NCBI GenBank assembly: GCA_930633495.1
Contig: CAKNFJ010000001.1
Span: 4,549,001-4,613,000, forward strand
From: Hyphomicrobiales bacterium
Lineage (GTDB): Bacteria; Pseudomonadota; Alphaproteobacteria; Rhizobiales; Beijerinckiaceae
DNA length: 64,000 nucleotides
Direction of reading: 5' to 3'
Shown here: positions 45,309 to 54,509 of the stretch, piece by piece
How positions within the stretch are numbered: the stretch's first letter is position 1
Layout: every line of letters begins with the position of its first letter
Notes under the pieces: model-generated
Databases searched by the model: none
What the model was told of the DNA's origin: nothing
What the model saw: the letters and a program-made list of their open reading frames with translations, nothing else
Translations under genes and position numbers: made by a program

Positions 45309-46061
45309 ATGATGGTGGACGTCCCGGTTGCCCGGCCTTCGGCACAGGTCGCACGCGGCGGCAAGGCGATCTACGGCGTGCCGCTCGGCATTCTGATGCT
45401 GGAGGCGCGTTTTCCGCGCATCCCCGGCGATATGGGCAATGGCACGACCTGGCCGTTTCCGGTTCTCTATCGCGTCGTCGGCGGAGCCAGCCCCGAGAAG
45501 GTCGTGCTGAAGGGCGCGGCCGGGCTGCTGCCGGACTTCATCGCGGCGGGGCGTGACCTTGTCCGGCTCGGCGCCGAGGCGATCACCACCAATTGCGGCT
45601 TTCTTTCGCTGTTCCAGCGCGAGCTCGCCGCGGCCGTCGGTGTGCCCGTCGCGACGTCGTCGCTGATGCAGGTCCCCTGGGTGCAGGCGACGCTGCCGCC
45701 GGGCAAGCGTGTCGGCGTTGTCACGGTTTCGGCCTCCAGCCTGACGCGGGCTCATCTCGAAGCGGCTTCGGTGCCGCTCGACACGCCGATTGCCGGCACG
45801 GAGAACGGGTGTGAGTTCTTCCGCGTGCTGATCAAGGCCGAGAAGGAGGACATGGACGTCGACCTCGCCCGGCAGGACGTGGTGCAGGCGGCGCTCGATC
45901 TCGTCGCTCGGCATCCCGAGGTCGGCGCGATCGTGCTCGAATGCACCAATATGCCGCCCTATGCGGCGGATGTGCAGGCGGCGACGGGGCTGCCGGTCTA
46001 CGACATCTATTCGCTGATCGCCTGGTTCCACGCCGGCCTGAGGCCGCGCCGCTTCGGTTGA
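45309..46061 (+). CDS. Aspartate/glutamate racemase-family protein
   Basis: This 250-residue protein starts at ATG 45309 or 45312 (AGGAG upstream). Two Cys in racemase contexts are visible: AITTNCGFLSLFQ (about residue 99) and IVLECTNMPPYA (about 215). PFPVLYRVVGGASPEKVVLK and GKRVGVVTVSASSLT are typical of the less-characterised Asp/Glu racemase-like group found in hydroxy-acid and hydantoin clusters. It is convergent with an IlvD-type dehydratase. The substrate is unknown; maleate isomerase-type chemistry is an alternative. Confidence 0.82.
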   Translation: MMVDVPVARPSAQVARGGKAIYGVPLGILMLEARFPRIPGDMGNGTTWPFPVLYRVVGGASPEKVVLKGAAGLLPDFIAAGRDLVRLGAEAITTNCGFLSLFQRELAAAVGVPVATSSLMQVPWVQATLPPGKRVGVVTVSASSLTRAHLEAASVPLDTPIAGTENGCEFFRVLIKAEKEDMDVDLARQDVVQAALDLVARHPEVGAIVLECTNMPPYAADVQAATGLPVYDIYSLIAWFHAGLRPRRFG

Positions 46062-46081
46062 GCGCGGTCCGCCGCCCTGTC

Positions 46082-47815
46082 TCAGTGGATCTCCGGTTCG
46101 GGCACCTTGGCGGTTCCCTCCAGATAGTCGAAGTCGCAGCCCTTGTCGGCCTGGCGGATATGGGCCGCCGACATCTTGCCCCAGCCGCGCGGATAGTCGC
46201 GATTCGGCGGCGTCCAGGTAGCGAGACGGGCCGCGATCTCGGCTTCGGTCAGGTTCACCGAGATGCTGCGCGCCTCGACATCGACGCTGATGATGTCCCC
46301 GGTCTGCACCGCCGCGAGCGGGCCCTTGATATAGGCTTCCGGCGCGACGTGGAGGATGCAGGCGCCGTAGCTGGTGCCGGACATGCGGGCATCCGAGATG
46401 CGCAGCATGTCGCGCACGCCCTGCTTCAGGAGCTTCTTCGGGATCGGTAGCATGCCCCATTCCGGCATGCCGGGGCCGCCGACAGGGCCGCAGTTCTTGA
46501 GCACCATGATGTGGTCAGCGGTGACGTCGAGGTTCTCGTCGTTCACCGCCTTCATCATCGCATCGTAATGCTCGAAGACCAGCGCCGGACCGGAATGCTT
46601 GAGCAGGCGGGGCTCTGCGGCCGAGGGCTTGATGACGCAGCCGTCGGGCGCGAGATTGCCCTTGAGCACGGCGAGCCCGTTGGCGGTCGATACGGGCTTG
46701 TCGAGCGGGCGGATGACGTTGTCGTCATAGACCTGGGCGAGCGCGATGGTCTCGGCGATCGGCTTGCCGGTCACGGTCATCGCGTCGGTGTGGAGCTTGC
46801 TTTCAAGCTGCTTCAGCAAAGCGGGCAGGCCGCCGGCGTAGAAGAAATCCTCCATCAGGAAGTCGCCCGAGGGGCGCAGATTCGCCACCACCGGGACCTT
46901 GCGCGAGAAGGCGTCGAAATCATCCGGTGTCAGCGGCACGCCGGCACGTCCGGCCATGGCGACGAGATGGATGATCGCATTGGTCGAGCCGGCGACGGCC
47001 ATATGGACCGTCAGCGCGTTCTCGAAGCTCTTGCGGGTCAAGATCTGGTCAGGCGTCAGGTCCTCCCAAACCATCTCGACGATGCGCTTGCCCGCCATTG
47101 CGGCCATGCGGGGGTGGGCGGCGTCGGCGGCGGGGATGGCTGAGGCGCCGGGCAGGGTGAGGCCGAGCACCTCGGCATGGCTCATCATCGTCGCGGCCGT
47201 GCCCATCACCATGCAGGTGCCGTAGGAGCGGGCGATGCCGCTCTCCATGTCCTTCCACTGGCCGTCGGTGATATTGCCGGCTTCCTTCTCGGCCCAGTAT
47301 TTCCAGACATCGGCGCCCGAACCCAGCACCTTGCCGGCCCAGTTGCCGCGCAGCATCGGCCCGGCCGGCACGAAAATGAAGGGCAGCCCCGCGCTGCAGG
47401 CGCCCATGATCAGGGCCGGCGTGGACTTGTCGCAGCCGCCGAGCAGCACGGCGCCGTCGAGCGGGTGGGAGCGGATCGATTCCTCGGTCTCCATCGCCAG
47501 GAAATTGCGATAGAGCATCGTCGTAGGCTTCTGGTATTGCTCGGAAACCGACATCACCGGGATCTCGATCGGGAAGCCGCCGGCGGCCCAGACCGCGCGC
47601 TTCACGGCTTCCGCGCGGTCGCGCAGATGGGTGTGGCAGGGGTTGATTTCCGACCAGGTGTTGATGATGCCGATGACCGGCTTGCCCATGAACTCCTCAT
47701 GGGCGAAGCCCATCTGCAACGCCCGCGAGCGATGCCCGAAGGAGCGCAGGTCGCTCGCTCCGAACCAGCGCCAGCTGCGCAGGGTCTCGGGCGTCTTGCG
47801 GGGGCGGGCGGACAT
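46082..47815 (-). CDS. IlvD/Edd-family dehydratase (sugar-acid dehydratase, arabinonate dehydratase-like)
   Basis: This is a 577-residue Fe-S dehydratase from ATG 47815, with GAGGAAA upstream. The cluster Cys are in NPCHTH, GGCDKSTPA and GTCMVMGTA, and the C-terminal ISDARMSGTSYGA segment is conserved. The N-terminal RSWRWFGASDLRSFGHRSR is the mark of pentonate/sugar-acid dehydratases rather than IlvD proper. It dehydrates an aldonate to a 2-keto-3-deoxy acid, which the DHDPS-family gene upstream on the same strand could cleave. A dispersed repeat lies in the 141-base gap between them. Confidence 0.9.
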   Translation of the reverse strand: MSARPRKTPETLRSWRWFGASDLRSFGHRSRALQMGFAHEEFMGKPVIGIINTWSEINPCHTHLRDRAEAVKRAVWAAGGFPIEIPVMSVSEQYQKPTTMLYRNFLAMETEESIRSHPLDGAVLLGGCDKSTPALIMGACSAGLPFIFVPAGPMLRGNWAGKVLGSGADVWKYWAEKEAGNITDGQWKDMESGIARSYGTCMVMGTAATMMSHAEVLGLTLPGASAIPAADAAHPRMAAMAGKRIVEMVWEDLTPDQILTRKSFENALTVHMAVAGSTNAIIHLVAMAGRAGVPLTPDDFDAFSRKVPVVANLRPSGDFLMEDFFYAGGLPALLKQLESKLHTDAMTVTGKPIAETIALAQVYDDNVIRPLDKPVSTANGLAVLKGNLAPDGCVIKPSAAEPRLLKHSGPALVFEHYDAMMKAVNDENLDVTADHIMVLKNCGPVGGPGMPEWGMLPIPKKLLKQGVRDMLRISDARMSGTSYGACILHVAPEAYIKGPLAAVQTGDIISVDVEARSISVNLTEAEIAARLATWTPPNRDYPRGWGKMSAAHIRQADKGCDFDYLEGTAKVPEPEIH

Positions 47816-47854
47816 GGCGTTTCCTCGAATTCTTGTCGTTCTAACCGGTGCTGG

Positions 47855-47950
47855 CGTCATGGTCGGGCTTGACCCGGCCATCTCGGAAACCAGTGTCATC
47901 TTGTCATGAGATTCTTAGGGCTCTGCGCTTCGCTCTGCCCGGAGAATGAC
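47855..47950 (+). repeat. Dispersed intergenic repeat, copy B
   Basis: About 96 bases, inverted relative to and clearly similar to copy A (29600-29692). It contains ATGGTCGGG-CTTGA-CCCGGCCAT (47859-47881, one mismatch) and the shared TCATGAGATTCTTAGGG and CTGCGCTTCGCTCTG parts. It lies between the aldolase and dehydratase genes. Confidence 0.8.
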
Positions 47951-47956
47951 AACCCG

Positions 47957-48874
47957 TCATTCAGCTGCGGCCTTCGTCGCACCCCAGCTCGACACGATGC
48001 CGCGCAATTCCGCCCGCTCGGCCTCGTTGAGCTCGGGCAGGCCCGGGAGGCGGACCGGACCGACATCGGTGCCGAGCAGGCCAAGCGCTTCCTTCACCAC
48101 CGTGACATTGGCACCGTTGCCGTATTTGGTGCGCAGCTTCTCGAAGCCGGCGATGGCGTCGACCTCGCGGCGCGCCGTTTCGTAGTCGCCGGCCTCCAGC
48201 GCGCGCCAGACGGAGAGCGAGCGGGCCGGCGCGACGTTGATGAGCCCCGAGGTGAAGCCGCGGGCGCCCAGCGCGTAGAAGGGCGCGGCCCAGCCCTCGG
48301 CGAGGCCGCAGATCCAGTTCGCCGAAGAGCCTTCCGTCTCACGCACGCAATCGGCGAGCAGCATCATGTTGATCGCGGCGAATTTCACGCCGGCGACATT
48401 GGGATGGGTCGCGACACGGATCAGGTCCTTCACGCCGATCGCGTCCGAGCGGATATAGGCTACGAGCGGGATCGGCAGCGCCTCGGCGATGGCGAGGATG
48501 TAGTCGGCCTGGGATTGCGGCGCGGCGAAGGGGTCGAGCGGGTGATGCACCATTGCCGCGTCGCAGCCGGCCCGGGCCGCCAGCTTGCCGGTCGCGACCG
48601 CTTCGCGCAGCGAACGGCCGATGCCGGCGGTGACCAGCGCCTTGCCGGCGACGGCTTCGGCGGCGGTGGCGTGGGAGCGCTCCACCTCGGCGGTCGTCAT
48701 CGGGTAGAACTCGCCGGTATTGCCGGCCGAGACGATGTTGTGGATGCCGGCTTCGGCGATGCGCCGGACGATCTTGCCGGTCAGCGCCCAGTCGGCCTCG
48801 CCATCCGCCTTCCAGGCGGTGACATGAACGCCGGAGATGCCGCGCAGCGCGCTGCGCACGATGTCATTCGTCAT
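47957..48874 (-). CDS. Dihydrodipicolinate synthase-family aldolase (KDG/KDPG-type)
   Basis: This 305-residue TIM-barrel class I aldolase starts at ATG 48874, overlapping the GntR gene stop by 11 bases. It has a GNTGEFYPMT substrate loop, a Schiff-base Lys in NVAGVKFAAIN (about residue 163) and Tyr in PLVAYIRSD. It is likely to cleave or dehydrate a 2-keto-3-deoxy sugar acid made by the adjacent dehydratase. It is regulated with the GntR gene in one transcript. Confidence 0.88.
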   Translation of the reverse strand: MTNDIVRSALRGISGVHVTAWKADGEADWALTGKIVRRIAEAGIHNIVSAGNTGEFYPMTTAEVERSHATAAEAVAGKALVTAGIGRSLREAVATGKLAARAGCDAAMVHHPLDPFAAPQSQADYILAIAEALPIPLVAYIRSDAIGVKDLIRVATHPNVAGVKFAAINMMLLADCVRETEGSSANWICGLAEGWAAPFYALGARGFTSGLINVAPARSLSVWRALEAGDYETARREVDAIAGFEKLRTKYGNGANVTVVKEALGLLGTDVGPVRLPGLPELNEAERAELRGIVSSWGATKAAAE

Positions 48875-49565
48875 AGTCCAGTCCCTCCGCATCCGCGCCG
48901 AAGACGAGCCGCACATGGGCCTTGGCCGAGCGGACGATGTGTCGACGCATCCTGAGTTCGGCGAGCGCGGGATCGCGCGCCAAGAGTGCGAGATAGATGT
49001 CGCGATGTTCCTCGAAGCCGCGGTGCCGCTCCGCCGGTTCCGAATGCAAGGCGATGCGTTGCGCGTGGTCGTACATGCGCTGGCCATCGAGCCGCCGCTC
49101 CAGATAGGTGCAGCCCGAGATACGGTGGATCGCGCGGTGATAGGTCTCGTTCAGCGCGACGAGATCCTCGAGGTCGCCATGCTCGGTCGCCTGCTCCATC
49201 TCGGCGATCAGCTTCCCGAGTTCGATGGCGCCAGTTTCGGTCAGGTGATTGGCGGCGATATGGGCCATGACGCTTTCGAGGGCGGCCCGGCCGAGTGCCA
49301 TTTCCAGCGCCTGCCGGGGGGAGAATTCGACGAAGACGCCGCGCCGCGCTTCGGTCCGGACCAGCCCTTCGCTCTCCAGCTTGCGGATCGCGTCCTTCAC
49401 CGGAGTCGTGCTAACGCCGAGCATTTCGGCGAGCTGGCGCTCGTTCAGCCGCTCGCCGTTGCGGAAGCGCCCGGCGACGATGGCGCGGCGCAGGCGCTCA
49501 TGCACATGCTCGCGCAGCGAGCGGAGCAGGTCCGGGGCAAAGGGTTCGACTGCGGGTTGCAACAT
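48864..49565 (-). CDS. GntR-family regulator (FCD domain), module 1
   Basis: This 233-residue regulator has an N-terminal winged HTH (NERQLAEMLGVSTTPVKDAI, then LESEGLVRTEARRGVFV) and a helical FCD effector domain with conserved metal/ligand-binding residues (LIAEMEQATEHGD, NETYHRAIHRISG, and HRGFEEHRDIYLALLARD). It is upstream of and overlaps the aldolase gene, and divergent from a TctC-like binding-protein gene. A perfect 18-bp palindrome lies in the shared gap. Confidence 0.93.
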   Translation of the reverse strand: MLQPAVEPFAPDLLRSLREHVHERLRRAIVAGRFRNGERLNERQLAEMLGVSTTPVKDAIRKLESEGLVRTEARRGVFVEFSPRQALEMALGRAALESVMAHIAANHLTETGAIELGKLIAEMEQATEHGDLEDLVALNETYHRAIHRISGCTYLERRLDGQRMYDHAQRIALHSEPAERHRGFEEHRDIYLALLARDPALAELRMRRHIVRSAKAHVRLVFGADAEGLDYDE

Positions 49566-49657
49566 GGTTCTTCCGCGGCGCGTTGCCGAAGCCGCTCCAG
49601 CGCGGCTGCCAGCTCATGCGCCATGGCCTTCAAACAGCACAAAGCGGTGCGTCCAGC

Positions 49658-49675
49658 AATCTGAAATTTCAGATT
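49658..49675. promoter_or_regulatory. 18-bp palindromic operator, GntR module 1
   Basis: AATCTGAAATTTCAGATT is perfectly self-complementary. It lies about 93 bases before the GntR start (minus) and about 87 before the binding-protein start (plus). A further TTTCAAATTT half site follows directly. It is the natural operator for the adjacent GntR regulator; that assignment is inference. Confidence 0.75.
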
Positions 49676-49761
49676 TCAAATTTGCGATCCTGTGTTATCG
49701 CTTGGAACAAGCGCCCGTCATGAGGTGCAGGCGGAATTGTCCGCGACGGGGAGACGAACCG

Positions 49762-50733
49762 ATGAGCATTACGCGCAGAACGATCATCGCCGCCGCCTGC
49801 CTGGCTGCGACAGGGCCCGCTTTCGCGCAGGCCGACTACCCCGGCAGCAAGGTCGTCACCATCGTCGTGCCCTTCGCTGCGGGCGGCACCACGGACCTGC
49901 TCGGGCGCATCCTGGCCGAGCGGCTGGGCGCGCGCCTCGGCGGCAAGTTCATCGTCGAGAACCGGCCCGGCGCGGGCGGCAACACGGGTGTCGCGACCGT
50001 CGCTCGCGCCCCGGCGGATGGCTACACGCTGACCATGGGCACGGTCTCGACGCATGCGATCAACCCGGCGGTCTACGCCAAGATGCCCTTCGACCACGTC
50101 AAGGATTTCGCGCCGATCTCGCAGGTCGCGAGCGTGCCGAACATCCTGATGGTGAACATCGACCTGCCGGCCAAGAGCGTGCCGGAGCTGATCGATCTGC
50201 TGAAGAAGAACCCGGGCAAGTATTCGTTCGGCTCATCCGGGGCCGGCACCTCGACCCATATGGCGGCGGAGCTGTTCAAGGTCTCGACCGGGACCGACAT
50301 GGTGCATGTACCCTACCGGTCGAGCGGCCAGGTGACGCAGGACCTGCTCGGGGGCCAGATCCAGATCACCTTCGACAACATCACCATCGCCTGGCCGCAT
50401 GTGCAGGACGGCAAGATCAGGGCGCTCGCCACCGCGACGCCGAAACGGCTCGATGTCGCCAAGGACATGCCGGCGCTGGCGGAGTTCATCCCGGGCTACG
50501 ATGCCAGCTCCTGGCACGGCTTCTTCGCGCCGTCAGGCGTGCCGAAGGAGATCGTCGCGAAGCTTTCGGCCGAGACGCAGGCAATCATGCGCGAGCAGGC
50601 GGTGATCGATCAGCTCAGGAAGCTCGGCGTCGACCCGGTCGGCTCGTCGCAGGAGCAGTTCACCGCCCATATCGCCTCCGAGACGAAGCGCTGGGCCGAG
50701 GTCGCGCAGAAGGCGAATGTGAAGATCGAGTGA
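49762..50733 (+). CDS. TctC/Bug-type tripartite tricarboxylate transporter binding protein, module 1
   Basis: This is a 323-residue periplasmic protein with a signal peptide (RRTIIAAACLAATGPAFA, cleavage about residue 23) and the Bug signature VTIVVPFAAGGTTDLLGRIL, then VENRPGAGGNTG and DGYTLTMGT. The start ATG 49762 has GGGGAG upstream. No tctA/tctB membrane genes are nearby, as is common for Bug proteins. The ligand is a carboxylate, probably related to the substrate of the dehydratase module. Confidence 0.92.
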   Translation: MSITRRTIIAAACLAATGPAFAQADYPGSKVVTIVVPFAAGGTTDLLGRILAERLGARLGGKFIVENRPGAGGNTGVATVARAPADGYTLTMGTVSTHAINPAVYAKMPFDHVKDFAPISQVASVPNILMVNIDLPAKSVPELIDLLKKNPGKYSFGSSGAGTSTHMAAELFKVSTGTDMVHVPYRSSGQVTQDLLGGQIQITFDNITIAWPHVQDGKIRALATATPKRLDVAKDMPALAEFIPGYDASSWHGFFAPSGVPKEIVAKLSAETQAIMREQAVIDQLRKLGVDPVGSSQEQFTAHIASETKRWAEVAQKANVKIE

Positions 50734-50813
50734 GCGGCGGAAGCATCATGCTCGCCCTTGCGGTGCGCATCCATGAATTGAATACCGCTACGATCGATGA
50801 GGAGAAGGCGTGG

Positions 50814-50840
50814 ATGGCCGGGACAAGCCCGGCCATGACG
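50814..50840. repeat. REP-like hairpin
   Basis: ATGGCCGGG-ACAAG-CCCGGCCAT (50814-50836) followed by GACG is a perfect 9-bp inverted repeat with the same core as the other intergenic repeats. It lies between the binding-protein and DUF2891 genes. Confidence 0.8.
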
Positions 50841-50914
50841 GGTAGGTTTTTGCGGAAAGTCGCATCGGCGCCGCGATTGTCGATGCGCTGGGCTACCCCG
50901 GAGAAAGCCACGCC

Positions 50915-51925
50915 ATGACCGCTCCCGCCTTGACCGAAGAGATCGCCGTTCGCTTCGCCCGGATCGCGCTCGGCCATGTCCGCCGGGAATATCCGAACAA
51001 GCCGGACCATACCCTGGCCGGACCTGCGGATGCGCGCACGCCCAGCGAACTGCATCCGGTGTTCTACGGCAGCTACGACTGGCATTCCTGCGTGCACAGC
51101 TACTGGATGCTGGCCCGCCTGCTGCGGCGCTATCCGAAGATGGAAGCGGCGGCCGACATCGTCGCGCTGTTCGATGCGCAGCTCGTTCCCGAGAAGATCG
51201 CGGTGGAATGCGCCTATCTCGCCCAGCCGACGGCGCGCGGCTTCAAGCGGCCCTATGGCTGGGGCTGGCTGCTGAAGCTCGCTGCCGAGCTGAAAGGTCT
51301 CGACGACGGTCGTTGGGGCCGGGCCGTGGCGCCGCTCGCCGAGGCCTTCGCCCAGCGCTTTCGTGACTTCCTGCCGATCGCGACCTATCCGGTCCGCGTC
51401 GGCACGCATTTCAACACGGCTTTCGGCCTGCGCATGGCGGCGGATTATGCCGATGCGACCGAGGACGGCGCGTTTCTGACATTGCTGCGCGAGACGGCGT
51501 TGCGCTGGTACGGCGCGGACGAGGATTGCCCGGCCTGGGGTGAGCCGAGCGGTGACGATTTCCAGTCCTCCGCGCTGATCGAGGCGGAATGCATGCGACG
51601 CCTGCAGCCGGCCGAGCGCTTCCTACCCTGGTTCGAGCGCTTCCTGCCGCGCATTGAGCAGCAGCAGCCGGCGATCCTGTTCAAGCCGGCGACGGTGACC
51701 GACAGGACCGACGGCAAGATCGCGCATCTCGACGGGCTCAACCTGAGCCGCGCCTGGTGCTGGAGCGCGCTCGCCGCCGCCTTGCCGGAGGGCGATCCGC
51801 GCCGCTCCGTCATCGCGGATGCCGCACGGCGGCATCTCGAAGCGGGGCTGCCGCATATTGCCGGCGACTACATGGGCGAGCACTGGCTCGCGACTTTCGC
51901 CGTGCTCGCCATCGAGGAGCGGTAG
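50915..51925 (+). CDS. DUF2891 family protein
   Basis: This 336-residue soluble protein starts at ATG 50915. Conserved segments include HPVFYGSYDWHSCVHSYWML (about residue 47), RPYGWGWLLKLAAEL and CPAWGEPSGDDFQSSALIEA. This alpha/alpha-barrel-like family has no established reaction that I know of. It follows the binding protein after a REP-like repeat and is convergent with the next GntR gene. The fold may be related to glycoside-processing barrels. Confidence 0.88.
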   Translation: MTAPALTEEIAVRFARIALGHVRREYPNKPDHTLAGPADARTPSELHPVFYGSYDWHSCVHSYWMLARLLRRYPKMEAAADIVALFDAQLVPEKIAVECAYLAQPTARGFKRPYGWGWLLKLAAELKGLDDGRWGRAVAPLAEAFAQRFRDFLPIATYPVRVGTHFNTAFGLRMAADYADATEDGAFLTLLRETALRWYGADEDCPAWGEPSGDDFQSSALIEAECMRRLQPAERFLPWFERFLPRIEQQQPAILFKPATVTDRTDGKIAHLDGLNLSRAWCWSALAAALPEGDPRRSVIADAARRHLEAGLPHIAGDYMGEHWLATFAVLAIEER

Positions 51926-51956
51926 CAATCGTCGAGGCGGCACGGACCGCCCGGCG

Positions 51957-52646
51957 TCAGCGGGGCTGGCCTGCCCGCGCGAAGCGATTTTCGACGCTGG
52001 CGATATAGGCGTCCCGCGAAGGCCCCAGGTGCTGGCGGCAAAGAGTGACGAGCCGGGTTCGGTCGCCGGCTGCGAGTGCCTCGATCATGGCAAGGTGCTC
52101 ATCGCGCGCGAGCGCCAGATGCTGCGGGCTCGCCGCCGTGATGGAGCGCGCGCCATGGACCTTCTGCGCCATGCTCTGGATGAGCTCGACGAGATGGGGA
52201 TTGCCGCAGGCGCCGAACAGCGTTTCGTGGAAGGCCATGTTCGCGCGGAAGGCGGCGCGGCCGTCGCCAGCGGTGACGGCCGCGCCGTGTAACGCCTGAA
52301 TATCCTTTAGCCGCGCGACGAGCTCGGGCGGGGCGGGCAGGGGGATATGCTCGGCTGCCAGCGTTTCGAGCGCCTCTCGGACGGCGTAGATTTGGCGAAC
52401 CTCGGCTGGGTCGAGAAGCTTCACGAAGGCGCCGCGATTGGGCACGCGCTCGACCAGCCCGACGCGCTCGAGCTCGGCAAGTGCCTCGCGTACCACATGC
52501 CGCTTCACGCCGAGCCTTTCGGCCAGATCCTCCTCGACCAGCCGCTCGCGGGGCATCAGCCAGCCGAGCACGATCTCCTCCTCCAGTGTCGCCGCGATGC
52601 CGCGGACACGGTCGGTCGTCTGGAGCTTCAACGCTGCGGTCGGCAT
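51957..52646 (-). CDS. GntR-family regulator (FCD domain), module 2
   Basis: This 229-residue regulator has a winged HTH (VEEDLAERLGVKRHVVREAL, then LERVGLVERVPNRGAFV) and an FCD domain (FRANMAFHETLFGACGNPHL, then LARDEHLAMIEALAAGDRTR with conserved His). It is divergent from the second dehydratase gene, and the short gap contains a perfect 16-bp palindrome. It probably responds to the substrate or product of that dehydratase. Confidence 0.93.
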   Translation of the reverse strand: MPTAALKLQTTDRVRGIAATLEEEIVLGWLMPRERLVEEDLAERLGVKRHVVREALAELERVGLVERVPNRGAFVKLLDPAEVRQIYAVREALETLAAEHIPLPAPPELVARLKDIQALHGAAVTAGDGRAAFRANMAFHETLFGACGNPHLVELIQSMAQKVHGARSITAASPQHLALARDEHLAMIEALAAGDRTRLVTLCRQHLGPSRDAYIASVENRFARAGQPR

Positions 52647-52662
52647 GCTTGATTATAACCCT

Positions 52663-52678
52663 TCAACATAATTGTTGA
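52663..52678. promoter_or_regulatory. 16-bp palindromic operator, GntR module 2
   Basis: TCAACA-TAAT-TGTTGA is perfectly palindromic and lies 17 bases before the GntR start on the minus strand. A TTGACA sequence (52675-52680), a possible -35 element for the plus strand, overlaps its right arm. A bound GntR dimer could therefore block transcription both ways. Confidence 0.75.
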
Positions 52679-52710
52679 CAATCATGGCGACAATCTTCAT
52701 CCATTGCGTC

Positions 52711-54435
52711 ATGACACAATCCGGTGATGATATCCCATCCTCCGGCTCCGCCGCACGCGGCATGCGCCGCAATCTGGCGACCTATGGCGATCCGGGCTTT
52801 TCGCTTTTCCTGCGGAAGGCCTTCATCAAGGCAGCCGGCTTCTCGGACGATGCGCTCGATCGGCCGATCATCGGCATCACCAACACCTTCAGCGACTTCA
52901 ATCCCTGCCATGGCAACGTGCCGCGCCTGATCGAGGCGGTGAAGCGCGGCGTCATGCTGGCGGGCGGTCTGCCGATGGAGTTCCCGACGATCTCCATTCA
53001 CGAGTCGTTTTCAAACCCGACCTCGATGTTCCTGCGCAACCTCATGGCCATCGACACCGAGGAGATGATCCGGGCTCAGCCGGTCGATTCCGTCGTGCTG
53101 ATCGGCGGTTGCGACAAGACCGTGCCGGCGCAGTTGATGGGTGCGGTCAGTGCGGACGTTCCGGCGATTCAGCTGATCACCGGGCCGATGCTGGTCGGTC
53201 ACCACAAGGGCGAGATTCTCGGCGCCTGCACCGATTGCCGCCGCCTCTGGGGACAGCACCGCGCCGGGCAGATCGATGGTGACGAGATCGAGGTGCTCAG
53301 CGGGCGGCTGGCGCCGACGCAGGGCACCTGCATGGTGATGGGCACGGCGAGCACCATGGGCTGCCTCGTCGAGGCGCTGGGCATCGCGCTGCCCGGCTCC
53401 GGAACGATTCCCGCGACCCATGCCGACCGCATCAGGGCGGCCGAGACGAGCGGACGCGAGGCCGTGCGGCTGGCCAAGGGCGGGCCGAAGCCGAGCGAAC
53501 TGCTGACGCAGGCAGCCTTCCGGAACGCGCTCACCGTCCTGCAGGCGATCGGCGGCTCGACCAACGGGCTCGTCCATCTCGCGGCCATCGCGCGCCGCAC
53601 CGGGCTGACGATCGATCTGGAGGAGTTCGACGCGATCGGCCGCAAGGTCCCGGTGCTGATCGACCTGAAGCCGTCCGGCGACCATTACATGGAACATTTC
53701 CATTGGGCCGGCGGCGTGCCGAAGCTGATGAAGGAACTGGGCGACCACCTCGACCGATCGGCTCCGACCATCGACGGGCGGACCATCGGCGAGATCGCCG
53801 ATGCGGCTGAAGAAGTGCCGAACCAGACGATCATCCGCACCGCCGCAAGCCCGGTGAAGCCGACCGGCGGCATGGCCGTGCTGCGCGGCAACCTCGCGCC
53901 GGGTGGGGCGGTCATCAAGCATTCGGCTGCATCGCCTGCGCTGCTGAGCCATACCGGCCGTGCGGTCGTCTTCCGTTCCGTCGAGGACATGGTCCGGCGC
54001 ATGGACGATCCCAATCTGGACGTGAAGGCGGACGACGTGCTCGTGCTGACCAATGCCGGCCCCAAGGGCGCCCCGGGCATGCCCGAGGCGGGCTACATTC
54101 CGATCCCGAAGAAGCTGGCCCAGGCCGGCGTCAAGGACATGGTGCGCATCTCCGACGCGCGGATGAGCGGGACCGCCTTCGGCACCATCGTCCTGCATAT
54201 CACGCCGGAGGCGGCGGTCGGCGGTCCGCTCGGCCTGGTGCGCGACGGCGACATGATCCGGCTGGACGTGCCGGCCCGCGAGATCGCACTGCTTGTCGAC
54301 GAGGCCGAACTGGCGCGACGCAAAGCCGAATGGCAGCCGCCTGCGCATCTCGCCGAGGAGACGCGCGGTTATCGCCACCTCTATCTCACCACCGTGCTTC
54401 AGGCGGACGAGGGCTGCGACTTCGACTTCTGCTGA
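52711..54435 (+). CDS. IlvD/Edd-family dehydratase, module 2
   Basis: This is a 574-residue Fe-S dehydratase. ATG 52711 gives MTQSGDD; an ATG at 52684 in the same frame is also possible. No Shine-Dalgarno precedes either. The cluster Cys are in NPCHGN, GGCDKTVPA and GTCMVMGTA, and ISDARMSGTAFGT is conserved. It is only distantly related to the first dehydratase in the window, judging by the different N-terminus (NLATYGDPGFSLFLRKAFIK). It probably dehydrates an aldonate or other hydroxy acid. It is followed 74 bases later by a TctC-like binding protein. Confidence 0.9.
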   Translation: MTQSGDDIPSSGSAARGMRRNLATYGDPGFSLFLRKAFIKAAGFSDDALDRPIIGITNTFSDFNPCHGNVPRLIEAVKRGVMLAGGLPMEFPTISIHESFSNPTSMFLRNLMAIDTEEMIRAQPVDSVVLIGGCDKTVPAQLMGAVSADVPAIQLITGPMLVGHHKGEILGACTDCRRLWGQHRAGQIDGDEIEVLSGRLAPTQGTCMVMGTASTMGCLVEALGIALPGSGTIPATHADRIRAAETSGREAVRLAKGGPKPSELLTQAAFRNALTVLQAIGGSTNGLVHLAAIARRTGLTIDLEEFDAIGRKVPVLIDLKPSGDHYMEHFHWAGGVPKLMKELGDHLDRSAPTIDGRTIGEIADAAEEVPNQTIIRTAASPVKPTGGMAVLRGNLAPGGAVIKHSAASPALLSHTGRAVVFRSVEDMVRRMDDPNLDVKADDVLVLTNAGPKGAPGMPEAGYIPIPKKLAQAGVKDMVRISDARMSGTAFGTIVLHITPEAAVGGPLGLVRDGDMIRLDVPAREIALLVDEAELARRKAEWQPPAHLAEETRGYRHLYLTTVLQADEGCDFDFC

Positions 54436-54509
54436 CAAGGCCGTCCGGCCAAAATCCCGTGCGAAGCCGGAGACAACCGGCTCGTTTCGATCAGACTGGA
54501 GGAACCCCC

